Assembly: GCA_934317205.1 (NCBI GenBank)
Contig: CAKREL010000037.1
Coordinates: forward strand, 1 to 21,117
Reading direction: 5' to 3'
DNA: 21,117 nucleotides
From: an uncultured Eubacterium sp.
GTDB lineage: Bacteria; Bacillota; Clostridia; Lachnospirales; Lachnospiraceae
Shown: in pieces, positions 8,329 through 17,700 of the stretch
Numbering within the stretch: position 1 is the stretch's first letter
Layout: every line of letters starts with the position of its first letter
Notes under the pieces: model-generated
What the model saw: only the letters and a program-made list of their open reading frames with translations
Told to the model about the DNA's origin: nothing
Database searches by the model: none
Program-made: the position numbers and the translations under genes

Positions 8329-10314
8329 TTACTCTTCAAAAGCCTCATCTGGTGCAACCGGCTCATGATCAGAAAATGTTGTCTCATTTTCTGCTGCGTT
8401 CGTATCCTGTGATTCAGACGGTACAGTAATTTCTTCTGCTTCCACATCGATTGGCTGCGTTCCTTCTGTCATTTCTTTGAAGATGCCCATAAATTCTTTA
8501 CCGGTAATGGTCTCATGCTCATACAGATAATCTGCAATTCGTTCCAGAACATCACGATGACTCAACAGCATTTCTTTTGCTGTGTCATAAGCTTTCTGAA
8601 GCATTACTTTAACAACCTCATCTACTTTGGCAATGGTCTCATCTCCGCAGTTTGTCACTGCACGACCATCCAGATATCTGCTCTCCACAGACTCCACACC
8701 CATCAGGCCAAATTCCTCAGACATACCAAACTGAGTTACCATTGCACGGGCAATTCTTGTCGCCATTTCAATATCGTTCGATGCGCCGGTTGTCACAGAA
8801 TCACACATGATTTCCTCTGCGGCACGACCGCCCATATAAGTAACCAATCGTGCTTCCAGCTCGGCTTTTGTCTCCAGATACTTCTCTTCTTCCGGCATCT
8901 GCAGGGTATATCCCAGAGATCCCATAGTACGAGGTACGATTGTAATCTTCTGTACCGGCTCTGCATCTTTCTGTAATGCAGTAACAAGTGCATGACCAAC
9001 CTCATGGTATGCAACCAGTCGTTTTTCCTTCGGTCCCATGATGCGGTCTTTTTTCTCTTTACCGGCGATAACGACCTCTACAGACTCAAATAAATCAGCC
9101 TGTGTCACATACTGTCTGCCATTTTTTACTGCGTTGATGGCAGCTTCGTTGATCATATTGGCCAGGTCAGAACCTACACAGCCGGCTGTCGCCAGTGCGA
9201 TTGCTTCCAAATCTACAGAATCATCCATTTTAACATCTTTTGAATGAACACGAAGTGTCTCTACACGGCCTTTCAGATCCGGTTTATCAACGATAATCCG
9301 ACGGTCAAAACGTCCCGGTCTTAAAAGTGCCTTATCCAGTACTTCCGGACGGTTCGTAGCTGCCAGGATCAGCAGACCTTTGGAAGTATCAAAACCATCC
9401 ATCTCTGCCAGTAACTGGTTCAATGTCTGCTCACGCTCATCGTTTCCACCGCCGTAATGGCTGTCACGGCTTTTTCCAATAGCATCAATCTCATCAATAA
9501 AAATAATACATGGCGCCTGTTTCTGTGCTTCTTTAAACAGATCACGCACACGGGATGCGCCGACTCCGACAAACATCTCTACAAAATCAGAACCTGCCAG
9601 TGAGAAAAATGGTACTCCTGCCTCACCTGCAACTGCTTTTGCCAGTAATGTCTTACCGGTACCAGGAGGTCCTACTAACAATGCTCCCTTCGGCAGTTTC
9701 GCACCAATAGCTGTATATTTCTGCGGATTGTGCAGGAAATCGACTACTTCCTGCAGTGATTCTTTCGCTTCATCCTGACCGGCTACATCTTTGAATGTCA
9801 CACCAGTGGATTTCTCCACATACATTTTGGCATTGCTCTTGCCGACGCCCATGACGCCGCCTCCGCCACCCATTTTCTTCATGAGGGCACCAAGCAGGAG
9901 CCAGACAATTGCAATTGGAATTACAAAACTTAAAATCTGATAGATCCATGCGGATGTCGTCTGATTTTTACCAGTATAATCAACTCCGTATTCATCCAGC
10001 ATTTCATACATACGGTCATCTTTCAGATTAACGGTATAGTACGTCACCTGATACAGACTCTTCTTATCCTCTACCGGTTGGATCTGAATTTCACTATTTG
10101 TAATGGTTACACTTTCTACCTTATGATTTTTTACCATCTCCTGGAATTTGCTGTAAGTAATCTCCTGATTCGTGAGATTTCCGACTCCATTGGTAATCAT
10201 TGTAACAAGTAACAGAACTACGATCGTTGCAATTACAAACCAGAGCATATTCTGTCCGTTTTTACGACCGTTATTATTATTTCCGCCCCTGTTGTTTCCT
10301 CTGTTTTCGTCCAT
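8329..10314 (-). CDS. ftsH: ATP-dependent zinc metalloprotease FtsH
   Basis: FtsH is a hexameric membrane-bound AAA+ protease that extracts and degrades unstable membrane and cytosolic proteins. The 661-residue protein has an Asn/Gly-rich start, a first membrane helix at about 23-42, an extracytoplasmic domain, a second helix at about 122-145 followed by a Gly-rich linker, Walker A GPPGTGKT at 215-222, Walker B with DEID near 274-277, the second region of homology with RPGRFDRR near 332-339, and the zinc site HEVGH at 437-441 with a further Asp ligand near 514. The acidic C-tail (about 620-661) is low complexity. ATG at 10314 is preceded by GAGAG; an in-frame stop just upstream rules out a longer protein. 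It stands alone between its own promoter and uvrC. Confidence 0.98.
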   Translation of the reverse strand: MDENRGNNRGGNNNNGRKNGQNMLWFVIATIVVLLLVTMITNGVGNLTNQEITYSKFQEMVKNHKVESVTITNSEIQIQPVEDKKSLYQVTYYTVNLKDDRMYEMLDEYGVDYTGKNQTTSAWIYQILSFVIPIAIVWLLLGALMKKMGGGGGVMGVGKSNAKMYVEKSTGVTFKDVAGQDEAKESLQEVVDFLHNPQKYTAIGAKLPKGALLVGPPGTGKTLLAKAVAGEAGVPFFSLAGSDFVEMFVGVGASRVRDLFKEAQKQAPCIIFIDEIDAIGKSRDSHYGGGNDEREQTLNQLLAEMDGFDTSKGLLILAATNRPEVLDKALLRPGRFDRRIIVDKPDLKGRVETLRVHSKDVKMDDSVDLEAIALATAGCVGSDLANMINEAAINAVKNGRQYVTQADLFESVEVVIAGKEKKDRIMGPKEKRLVAYHEVGHALVTALQKDAEPVQKITIVPRTMGSLGYTLQMPEEEKYLETKAELEARLVTYMGGRAAEEIMCDSVTTGASNDIEMATRIARAMVTQFGMSEEFGLMGVESVESRYLDGRAVTNCGDETIAKVDEVVKVMLQKAYDTAKEMLLSHRDVLERIADYLYEHETITGKEFMGIFKEMTEGTQPIDVEAEEITVPSESQDTNAAENETTFSDHEPVAPDEAFEE

Positions 10315-10612
10315 AATACTGATCTCTCATTCCTGTGTATCGTTTTCAGCTGCTCTATCATCTGATTTACAGGCAACAGCTGCCCGGACACACGATCCTT
10401 TCTCTTGGTTTCCCCTATGTCAGATTTCGTTATATCATCTTATCGCCAAGCAGATATCGGCAATCCGCTCACGCTGCCTGCTCATAACTAAATAGCTGCT
10501 GCGCAGCTTATTATTGTAAAATCTGCATTGTTCTATTATATGGTTATTTTGTATAGAAATCAATAATCTAATCGTGAACTTTTCCTGATATTTATAAAAT
10601 CTTTATAAAAGA
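10315..10612 (-). promoter_or_regulatory. ftsH promoter and long untranslated leader
   Basis: On the minus strand TTGATT (10558-10563), a 17-nt spacer and TATAAT (10535-10540) form a good vegetative promoter for ftsH. It leaves a leader of about 220 nt. The leader holds a GC-rich hairpin AGCTGC-TGC-GCAGCT (about 10492-10507) and a second stem GGCA...TGCC nearer the gene. I see no CIRCE or CtsR heat-shock operator and no known riboswitch. A 16-codon frame lies within the leader without a ribosome binding site. Apart from the pyrG terminator, nothing else is supported in the gap between pyrG and ftsH. Confidence 0.6.
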
Positions 10613-10643
10613 ACCCCCGGATGCTTATGATTGATCCGGGGGT
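10611..10643 (-). terminator. Rho-independent terminator after pyrG
   Basis: ACCCCCGGAT (10613-10622) and ATCCGGGGGT (10634-10643) form a perfect 10-bp GC-rich stem with an 11-nt loop, starting 37 nt beyond the pyrG stop. On the minus strand it is followed by TTCTTTTATAAAG, a moderate T-rich tail. It separates pyrG from the ftsH promoter. Confidence 0.85.
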
Positions 10644-10679
10644 ATGCTCCTGCTTTCACGTTCACAGGATTATTCTTTT

Positions 10680-12290
10680 CTAATGTTTGTTTTTGTAATC
10701 AATGGCAGCTTCTACAAAGCCTTTGAATAACGGATGCGGACGATTTGGTCTGGATTTCAGCTCCGGATGCGCCTGTGTAGCTACAAACCACGGATGTGAC
10801 GGAATCTCGATCATCTCTACGATTCTTCCATCCGGTGACAGACCACTCATTTCCATTCCGTGTTCAGTCAGGATTGCACGGTAATCATTGTTTACCTCGT
10901 AACGATGACGATGACGCTCATGGATGGTCTCTGTACCGTATAACTCATATGCCTTGCTGTCTTTTGCAAGTACACAAGGATAAGAGCCAAGACGCAGGGT
11001 ACCACCGATATCTTCCACACCATTCTGATCCGGCATCAGTGCGATTACCGGTGCACTTGTGTTTGGATCGAGCTCAATGCTGTGTGCATCTTCCAGTCCG
11101 CAGATATCACGGGCATATTCAACGATGGAAAGCTGCATACCAAGGCAGAGACCAAGAAATGGGATTTCATGTTCTCTCGCATATTTGATAGCAGTGATCT
11201 TTCCGTCAATTCCGCGGTCACCAAATCCACCCGGAACAAGGATTCCCTGTACATTACCGAGAACTTCATCCACGTTTTCTTCATTTAATTCCTCGGAATC
11301 AACCCATTTGATATTAACTGTGGCATGCTGGAAGATTCCACCATGTTTTAATGCCTCTACAACAGAAATATAGGCATCATGTAACTGGATGTATTTACCA
11401 ACCAGTGCGATTTCTACTTCTTTATTCGGATTGCGCAGAGCCTGTACCATGTCGATCCAGTCTGTCAGATCCGGTTTTGGACAATCCAGTTTCAGGCACT
11501 CACATGCAACCTGAGCCAGATTTTCTTTCTCCATTGCAAGTGGAGCTTCATATAAATATTCTACATCCAGGTTCTGCAGTACACATTTTTTCGGTACGTT
11601 ACAGAATAATGCGATTTTGTCTCTGATCTGGCGATCCAGTTCATGCTCTGTACGGCATACAATGATATCCGGCTGGATTCCCATTCCCTGTAATTCTTTT
11701 ACGCTTGCCTGAGTCGGTTTGGTCTTTAACTCTCCGGAAGCAGACAGATATGGGATCAGTGTTACGTGGATCAGGATTGCATTCTCATGTCCAACTTCAT
11801 GCTGGAACTGACGAATTGCCTCAAGGAACGGCTGACTCTCAATATCACCGACTGTTCCACCAACCTCAATAATTGCGATCTGTGTCTCTTCGGTTGTAAA
11901 ATCACGGAAGAAACGACTTTTGATCTCATTTGTGATATGCGGAATGACCTGTACAGTTCCTCCGCCATAATCACCACGGCGCTCTTTCTGTAATACAGAC
12001 CAGTATACCTTTCCAGTTGTCACATTTGAGCTTTTGCTCAGGTTCTCATCGATAAAACGCTCATAATGTCCGAGATCCAGATCTGTCTCAGCGCCATCCT
12101 CGGTAACGAAAACCTCGCCGTGCTGAATCGGGTTCATTGTTCCCGGATCGATATTGATATATGGATCAAATTTCTGCATTGTCACTTTGTATCCGCGTGC
12201 TTTTAACAAACGGCCAAGTGATGCGGCAGTGATTCCCTTTCCAAGTCCGGATACTACTCCGCCGGTAACAAATACGTATTTTACTGCCAT
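10680..12290 (-). CDS. pyrG: CTP synthase (glutamine-hydrolysing)
   Basis: PyrG converts UTP, ATP and glutamine to CTP, the last step of pyrimidine nucleotide synthesis. The 536-residue protein has the N-terminal amidoligase domain with the P-loop [10 protein letters not shown] at 10-19 and conserved [12 protein letters not shown] near 43-54, then a class I glutamine amidotransferase domain with the oxyanion motif PGGFGDRG near 353-360, the nucleophile Cys382 in GLCLGMQ, and His508/Glu510 in the HPE triad. All catalytic residues are present and the length is typical. ATG at 12290 has AGGAGG eight bases upstream. It is flanked by its own promoter-like sequence and a strong terminator, so it is likely monocistronic, although read-through from the AEC transporter gene is possible. 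Confidence 0.98.
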   Translation of the reverse strand: MAVKYVFVTGGVVSGLGKGITAASLGRLLKARGYKVTMQKFDPYINIDPGTMNPIQHGEVFVTEDGAETDLDLGHYERFIDENLSKSSNVTTGKVYWSVLQKERRGDYGGGTVQVIPHITNEIKSRFFRDFTTEETQIAIIEVGGTVGDIESQPFLEAIRQFQHEVGHENAILIHVTLIPYLSASGELKTKPTQASVKELQGMGIQPDIIVCRTEHELDRQIRDKIALFCNVPKKCVLQNLDVEYLYEAPLAMEKENLAQVACECLKLDCPKPDLTDWIDMVQALRNPNKEVEIALVGKYIQLHDAYISVVEALKHGGIFQHATVNIKWVDSEELNEENVDEVLGNVQGILVPGGFGDRGIDGKITAIKYAREHEIPFLGLCLGMQLSIVEYARDICGLEDAHSIELDPNTSAPVIALMPDQNGVEDIGGTLRLGSYPCVLAKDSKAYELYGTETIHERHRHRYEVNNDYRAILTEHGMEMSGLSPDGRIVEMIEIPSHPWFVATQAHPELKSRPNRPHPLFKGFVEAAIDYKNKH

Positions 12291-12386
12291 TGATTCTTCC
12301 TCCTGTGTTTATTTTATCTCCCAAAAACGGGGTTTTTATTCTTTACATATAGAATCCATTATACATCCTCTTTCACCAGAAATCTA
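12291..12386 (-). promoter_or_regulatory. pyrG promoter region and leader
   Basis: A perfect TATAAT lies at 12358-12363 on the minus strand; the -35 position at 17 nt reads TAGATT, a 3/6 match. The leader of about 60 nt holds AAAAAC-CCC-GTTTTT (12323-12337), a small AT hairpin with a CCC loop, then GGG, and ends in the AGGAGG site. The predicted start is an A or T, not the GGGC initial run used for reiterative-transcription control of pyrG in Bacillus, and no leader terminator is visible. Confidence 0.55.
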
Positions 12387-12449
12387 CTTTTTTTTCACTG
12401 TTCAACAAGTTTTTCTAGATTTTAGTTACAGATCACTCATCATATGCAT

Positions 12450-13379
12450 TCAGGCAAAAGCAATCATCATGATCAGTGGAACTGTGATCACACTGAATAA
12501 CGTTGTCATAAATACAGAGCGACCAGCTGCAGCTGTATTTGTTCCATACTGTTCTGTAATCATGGACTGTGCCGATGAAACCGGGAGAGCTGCTGTCAGG
12601 ATCAGGACATTTTTTAAAGTCTCATCCAGCTGCACGGGTACAACCCGTATCAGTCCGATTATTAGTAATGGAAAAACAAGAAGCCGGAAAGCAGTTAAGA
12701 TCAGCATCTTTTTATCCTGAAAAACAGCTTTCACCGGAAGTCTTGAAATGGACAATCCCACAACCAGCATGGATAGGCCACTGGTGATATTGGACAGATA
12801 TGACAGAAGCTGATTTAAAATATCAGGAAGTGATATCTGCAAAATACATACCAGAAGTCCTAGCACTACTGCTATATTGATATTATTCAGCACCATTTTG
12901 CGGACACTTAATTTCTCTTTGATCGGATATTTCCATGTCAGCAATTTAATTCCAACGGAAAAGATCAGGAAATTTCCAACCACATTACCAAGTGCCATCA
13001 GAAACATGCCCTTTCCGTTAAATACAGACAGTGCCAGCGGAATTCCCATAAATCCATTATTTGAAAATAACATACAATAAATCCAGACCCCCTGATCCAA
13101 ATCCTGTACTTTTGCAGCACGCACAAGGATCAGTCCTACGATCAGAGCACACAAGTGCAGAATGATAATCGAAACAAATGTCTGTATTCCATACGTAAAT
13201 AATTGATTTCTGTCCTGATCAATAATGGAGCAGAATACTGTCACCGGCATAGTCACCTTTAAAACCAGAGCAGATAAATCCGGTATGCTTTCTTTATGGA
13301 TAATGTTTCTTTTTCCTAATATAAATCCCAGTACGATCAGAGCAAACAGTAGAAATACACTGGTAGCTACGACAGACAT
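12450..13379 (-). CDS. AEC-family (auxin efflux carrier-like) membrane transporter
   Basis: The 309-residue, strongly hydrophobic protein has about ten predicted membrane helices in two five-helix halves. The first half ends with the AEC crossover-helix motif FSNNGFMGIPLA (near 105-116), and the second contains ALPVSSAQSMITEQYGTN, the equivalent broken-helix region. This is the membrane transport family PF03547, whose bacterial members include proteins moving malate, malonate or other organic anions; substrate cannot be assigned. ATG at 13379 follows AGAGGA with seven-base spacing. It is the last gene of the co-directional run from the AraC regulator, 38 nt after the small protein, and has no clear terminator behind it. 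Confidence 0.9.
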   Translation of the reverse strand: MSVVATSVFLLFALIVLGFILGKRNIIHKESIPDLSALVLKVTMPVTVFCSIIDQDRNQLFTYGIQTFVSIIILHLCALIVGLILVRAAKVQDLDQGVWIYCMLFSNNGFMGIPLALSVFNGKGMFLMALGNVVGNFLIFSVGIKLLTWKYPIKEKLSVRKMVLNNINIAVVLGLLVCILQISLPDILNQLLSYLSNITSGLSMLVVGLSISRLPVKAVFQDKKMLILTAFRLLVFPLLIIGLIRVVPVQLDETLKNVLILTAALPVSSAQSMITEQYGTNTAAAGRSVFMTTLFSVITVPLIMMIAFA

Positions 13380-13417
13380 ATAGATTCCTCTTTTCTTGTA
13401 TTGTAGTTATGTGGGAA

Positions 13418-13648
13418 TCATTCATCAAATTCCACGATAACATAATAACCTTTTGGCGTTTCTTTGACCTCTGTGACGGTGCCTTCACGGACTTTCAACC
13501 GTTCGCGAAACTCGTAGTTGGCTGACATCGCATAGGCTTTTCCCAGTGTATAGTACCAAGAGTTTGGCAGCTTGCTTTCTGTCACCGGAAGGACATCGCC
13601 TACTTTCAGCAGTCCTGTACGCTCCATTTTAAATTCCATTTTTCGCAT
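13418..13648 (-). CDS. Uncharacterised 76-residue protein
   Basis: I do not recognise this protein. It has no signal peptide, membrane segment or cysteine. The middle has [19 protein letters not shown] and the C-terminal half alternates charged and hydrophobic residues ([19 protein letters not shown]), a pattern expected of a small beta-rich fold such as an SH3- or KOW-like barrel; that is only inference. It is likely real: it starts five bases after the DUF308 gene, has GGAAGAAG about ten bases upstream of ATG 13648, and is followed after 38 nt by the AEC gene. A later ATG at codon 4 lacks a ribosome binding site. Confidence 0.75.
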   Translation of the reverse strand: MRKMEFKMERTGLLKVGDVLPVTESKLPNSWYYTLGKAYAMSANYEFRERLKVREGTVTEVKETPKGYYVIVEFDE

Positions 13649-13653
13649 AATGC

Positions 13654-14244
13654 TTAATCTTCTTCCTTATAATCCACGTCAATGATATCATCTTCTGGAT
13701 CATGATATTTCTTATATGCTCTGCCGGCGCGGCCATTCAGCCACAATCCACTGACACCATCATAGATCAGGATCACACCGACTGCCATCATACCGATTTC
13801 CAGTGCCAGCCATGTATGGAGCATCAGGATTATACCGATGATAATTGTTGCAATGGCAACCAGTAATCCAAGCCACCAGCGCGGGCTGTTGCCTTTTTTT
13901 ACTTCCAGGCAAAATACCAGATCCTTCAATCCGTGGTACGCAAGCATTACACCGAGCAGGATTGGGATCAATGATACAAATACCCCAGGACGCACCAGAA
14001 TCCAGATTCCGATCACTGTGCAGACCACTGCCGGAAGCATCCGCACAGAACGTCCCAGCATTTCCTGAACACGAATTCCTGAAATAAGCAGAGAGATTCC
14101 TGCCACTAATAATACAAAACCGGCAATCCGACACAGGGTAACAAGGATCGTTCCCGGCCAGATACAGAACATCACACCAAATATGATGCAAATAATAGAT
14201 GTGATCATAGATTCTTTTTTAATTTTTTGAAATAATCCAGACAT
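13654..14244 (-). CDS. DUF308/HdeD-like six-helix membrane protein
   Basis: The 196-residue protein has six hydrophobic helices in three pairs, at about 12-31, 33-56, 68-85, 87-111, 122-142 and 144-167, with internally similar starts such as [23 protein letters not shown] and [11 protein letters not shown]. This threefold repeat (about 55 residues, with G and P in the turn) is the layout of the DUF308/HdeD acid-resistance membrane family. The biochemical role of HdeD is unknown. The C-terminal 20 residues are cytoplasmic-looking and very acidic ([15 protein letters not shown]). ATG at 14244 has a strong AAAGGAG site. It lies 21 nt after the deacylase gene and five before the 76-residue protein. 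Confidence 0.85.
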   Translation of the reverse strand: MSGLFQKIKKESMITSIICIIFGVMFCIWPGTILVTLCRIAGFVLLVAGISLLISGIRVQEMLGRSVRMLPAVVCTVIGIWILVRPGVFVSLIPILLGVMLAYHGLKDLVFCLEVKKGNSPRWWLGLLVAIATIIIGIILMLHTWLALEIGMMAVGVILIYDGVSGLWLNGRAGRAYKKYHDPEDDIIDVDYKEED

Positions 14245-14265
14245 TTTATACTCCTTTCTTGCAGG

Positions 14266-14745
14266 CTATTCTGCCTGAATATCAGAAACCTGTGCATTTG
14301 TCACATCGACAAGATCCTGCGGACTCATTTTTAACGTAAGTCCTATTCTTCCGCCGCTGACATAGATTTCTGCAAAGTTTTTCACACTTTCGTCAATCAC
14401 CGTCGGAAACAGTTTTTTCATTCCAAGCGGAGAACATCCTCCCCGTACATATCCTGTGATTTTTGTAATATCTTTTACATGGATCATTTCCACGGATTTT
14501 TCACCAACGGAACGGGCTGCTTTTTTCAAATCCACTTCGCATGCAATCGGAATGACAAATACATAGTACTGTTTGCTCTTTCCCTGCATGACCAGTGTCT
14601 TGTAGGAGGCATCCACCGGTGCACCGGTGATTTCTGCACAATGCATCCCATCAATAAATTCATCCACTTCGTAAGTCAGCGCCTCGTATGGAATTTTCTT
14701 TTTATCAAGCATACGCATGGCATTTGTTTTTGCTTCTTTTCCCAA
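14266..14745 (-). CDS. ybaK: Cys-tRNA(Pro)/Cys-tRNA(Cys) deacylase, YbaK/EbsC type
   Basis: YbaK is a trans-editing enzyme that hydrolyses Cys-tRNA(Pro) made by prolyl-tRNA synthetase, protecting Pro codons. The 159-residue protein has the family length and its signatures: YKTLVMQG with the catalytic lysine at residue 49, VDLKKAARSVGEKSVEM, TGYVRGGCSPLGMKK, and IYVSGGRIGL. The GGCSPLG form agrees with the YbaK/EbsC subgroup rather than ProXp-ala. The start codon is TTG at 14745, preceded by AAGGA with seven-base spacing. The first downstream ATG (codon 10) has no binding site and would cut conserved N-terminal sequence. It lies 41 nt after the RND gene, probably in one transcript without an obvious functional link. 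Confidence 0.93.
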   Translation of the reverse strand: MGKEAKTNAMRMLDKKKIPYEALTYEVDEFIDGMHCAEITGAPVDASYKTLVMQGKSKQYYVFVIPIACEVDLKKAARSVGEKSVEMIHVKDITKITGYVRGGCSPLGMKKLFPTVIDESVKNFAEIYVSGGRIGLTLKMSPQDLVDVTNAQVSDIQAE

Positions 14746-14786
14746 ATTGAATTCCTTCTTTCTACCTATATTCAGAAAACTAAATG

Positions 14787-17700
14787 TTATAATTTTTCAT
14801 CCAAAAGCTTTTCGTCGCCAATATCAACTTTTTTCACTTCCCGACGAAATAAAATGTCGTACAGTACCGGAACAACAAACAGTGTCATAAGTGTGGCATA
14901 CAGTAATCCGCCAATTACAACGATTGCCATACCACGGCTCATTTCTGCAGCCGCATCAGTACTAAATACCATGGTACACATTGCCAGTACCGTTGTCAAC
15001 ATTGTCATCAGAATCGGACGCATACGGGTTCTTCCTGTCTCCACGAGAGCTTCACGTTTTTCCATTCCATCCATACGCAGCTGGTTTGCGTAATCGACAA
15101 ATACGATACCATTATTTACAACGACACCTGCCAGCATCAAAAATCCCATCATGGCTGTCAGTGAGATTTCCTGTCTGCCAATAAAAAGTCCCAACAAACC
15201 ACCGGTAAAAGCCAGTGGAATTGTAAAGATTACAATAAACGGAGATAATAAACTCTGGAACTGTGCTACCATGATCAGGTAAATAAAAGCAATTGCCAGA
15301 CCGATCATCAGGAAAATATCGTTCATGGCATTCATAACTTCGGTACTTTCACCTGCAATCTCCAGACTATAACCATCCGGCAGTTCATAGCCCTCTAATT
15401 TATCCTGCAGTATACGGGACAATAATGTGGTATTATAACCATCTTCTGTCTCTGCAGTCACACTGATGTATGTTTTCTGATTATCTCTTTTAATAGAAGC
15501 AAGGCTTACGCCCTCGCTCATGGTTGCAAATTCGCTGAGTTTATGGATTTCTGTCTCTGTGGTTCCGTCCGCATTCTGTTTATCCACTGAAAATTCATAG
15601 TTCATCAGAGAATCCACATCTACCGCATCATTTTCGTTGACAATCTCCACATCATACTGCTTCCCGTCCATAGTCAGAGTTGTTGCCGTCTTTTCTGTCG
15701 TCAGATTTCCGGCAAGTTCCTGGTAAATCTGCGCCACTGTCAGTCCCTGCTTTGCAGCCTTATCTTTGTCAATGGTCAGCTGGATGGTTTTATCACCGCT
15801 CTCCTGTCCATTGGTTATTTTGGTAAATCCTTTCACGTCGGACACAATGTCCATTACATCATTGCTGATTTTCAGCAACTTGTCTGTATCACTTCCGTAA
15901 ATATTAACGGTCAGTCCACTTGCCATATAGGAAGACATATCCATATTAGATGTCGACACACTGTAATCTTTAAATTTCAGATCTTTACATATTTTTTCTA
16001 ATTGTTTTGCCACCGGACGGTTGTCCTTTGCTGTTTCTTCATCTAATAATAAAAATACATTCAGATTGTGTGTACCTCCATTGCTCATCATCATGGAAGA
16101 TGCATTTTGAGAAGCACTGGAAGAACCGGAAATCATGCCTACATAAGTCACACCGTCAATCGCAGTCATTTTTTCCATCGCCTGATCTGCCAGTGCAAAA
16201 GTTTCCTCATCTGTCAGTTTCTCATCTGCCTCCATTGTCACAGACATCTGGTCGCCTCCCATCGTCGGGAAGAGAATCATACCTGTATTTACCGCCTTGT
16301 ATGCACAACCGGCAAGCAGTCCAACTGCAATGATCAATGGCACAAATTTTTTCCGCAGACAGAAACGTAACATTTTTTCATAAACATTCAGCATTTTATT
16401 TAATAATTTCTGCGGTTTCGGCTGCGTATTCCGCAACATGGTTGAACTCATTGCCGGAACGACTGTCAGAGCGATGAGCAGGCTTGCCACTAAACTGTAT
16501 GCAATTGTCAATGCCAGATCCACAAACAGTTCACGCACCAGACCATTCACAAAAATAATCGGTAAAAATACACAGATCGTTGTCAATGTGGAGGAAGCAA
16601 TGGCACCTGCCACCTGCTTAGCACCCATAACCGCTGCACGGATGGAGGGTACACCAAGGCTGCGCAAACGATAAATATTTTCAATAACAACGATAGAATT
16701 ATCCACAAGCATACCTATTCCCAATGCCAGTCCTGACAAGGAAATCAGATTTAACGTCACGCCACTGAAATACATCAGCACAATTGCCACTAATACACTC
16801 AATGGGATACTGAAAGCTACTACAATCGTTGGTTTGATGGAGCGAAGGAAAATGGCAAGCACGATGATAGCGAGAATTGCACCTACGATCAGGTTTGATA
16901 GTACGTTCTCTACGATCAGATCTATATAATCTCCCTGATCCATCAGACTTGTAATATGAAGTCCGTTATAGTCTTTTTCCAACTGACTGATTGCCGCATT
17001 ACAGGTATCTGACACATCAGCAGTTCCTGCTGTGCTTGATTTTGAAATAGAGAGGACAATTCCGTCACGTCCGTTTACCTTTGCATAGGCATCTTTGGAA
17101 TTATCGATCCAGGTGACATCTGCTACGTCAGACACATGCACATCACCGAGTCCGTCAATATTACAAAGTACGGAAGATTCCAGTTCACCATCAGAAGCGT
17201 ATTCATCACCGACTTTCAGCAGATACTGATCGTCCCCCTGATAAATATATCCTGCCGGCATTGCAAAATTCTGAGCAGAAATCAGCTGAGACAGTGTATC
17301 TAAATTCAACAAAGCATCCAGATTTGCATTTTTAAGTGCTGTGTCTCTGCCCTGTTCATAAGAAGTTTGTGCATCATCCAGCTTTTCCTGATTTCTTTCC
17401 AGTGCTGCCTCGCCGTCCGCAATCTGTGCTGCGCCGGTACTAAAGCCAACTGCAGCAGATATTTTTCCAACTTCCAGGGCTTCATAATTATCTGTTGCTG
17501 CTTTTACCTGTGCATTGACCTGATCCACTGCGACCTGTGCCGCCTGAATCTCTACCGCGAGATTTGCCAATTCCGTATCGATTTGTGGCAGACGGGTATT
17601 TACGATCTCATCCAGCTGTTTTAAATTATCTGCTGTCAGAGATTCTGCTGCATCTGACTGGCCAATCTGTCTCATAAAAGCAGTCAGTGCATCTAATTTC

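Noticed and set aside
10335..10348. cre-like sequence TGAAAACGATACAC in the ftsH leader
   Set aside because: It matches the catabolite-responsive consensus in the centre but fails at several outer positions and sits only about 20 nt before the start codon; one chance match of this quality is expected in a window this size.
10435..10485. 16-codon frame (MSRQRERIADICLAIR) in the ftsH leader as a leader peptide
   Set aside because: No ribosome binding site, no run of regulatory codons and no terminator/antiterminator pair following it.
16007..16370. Plus-strand open frames of about 100 codons opposite the RND gene
   Set aside because: They are antisense shadows of a clearly coding gene, have Cys/His/Ser-rich translations and no ribosome binding sites.
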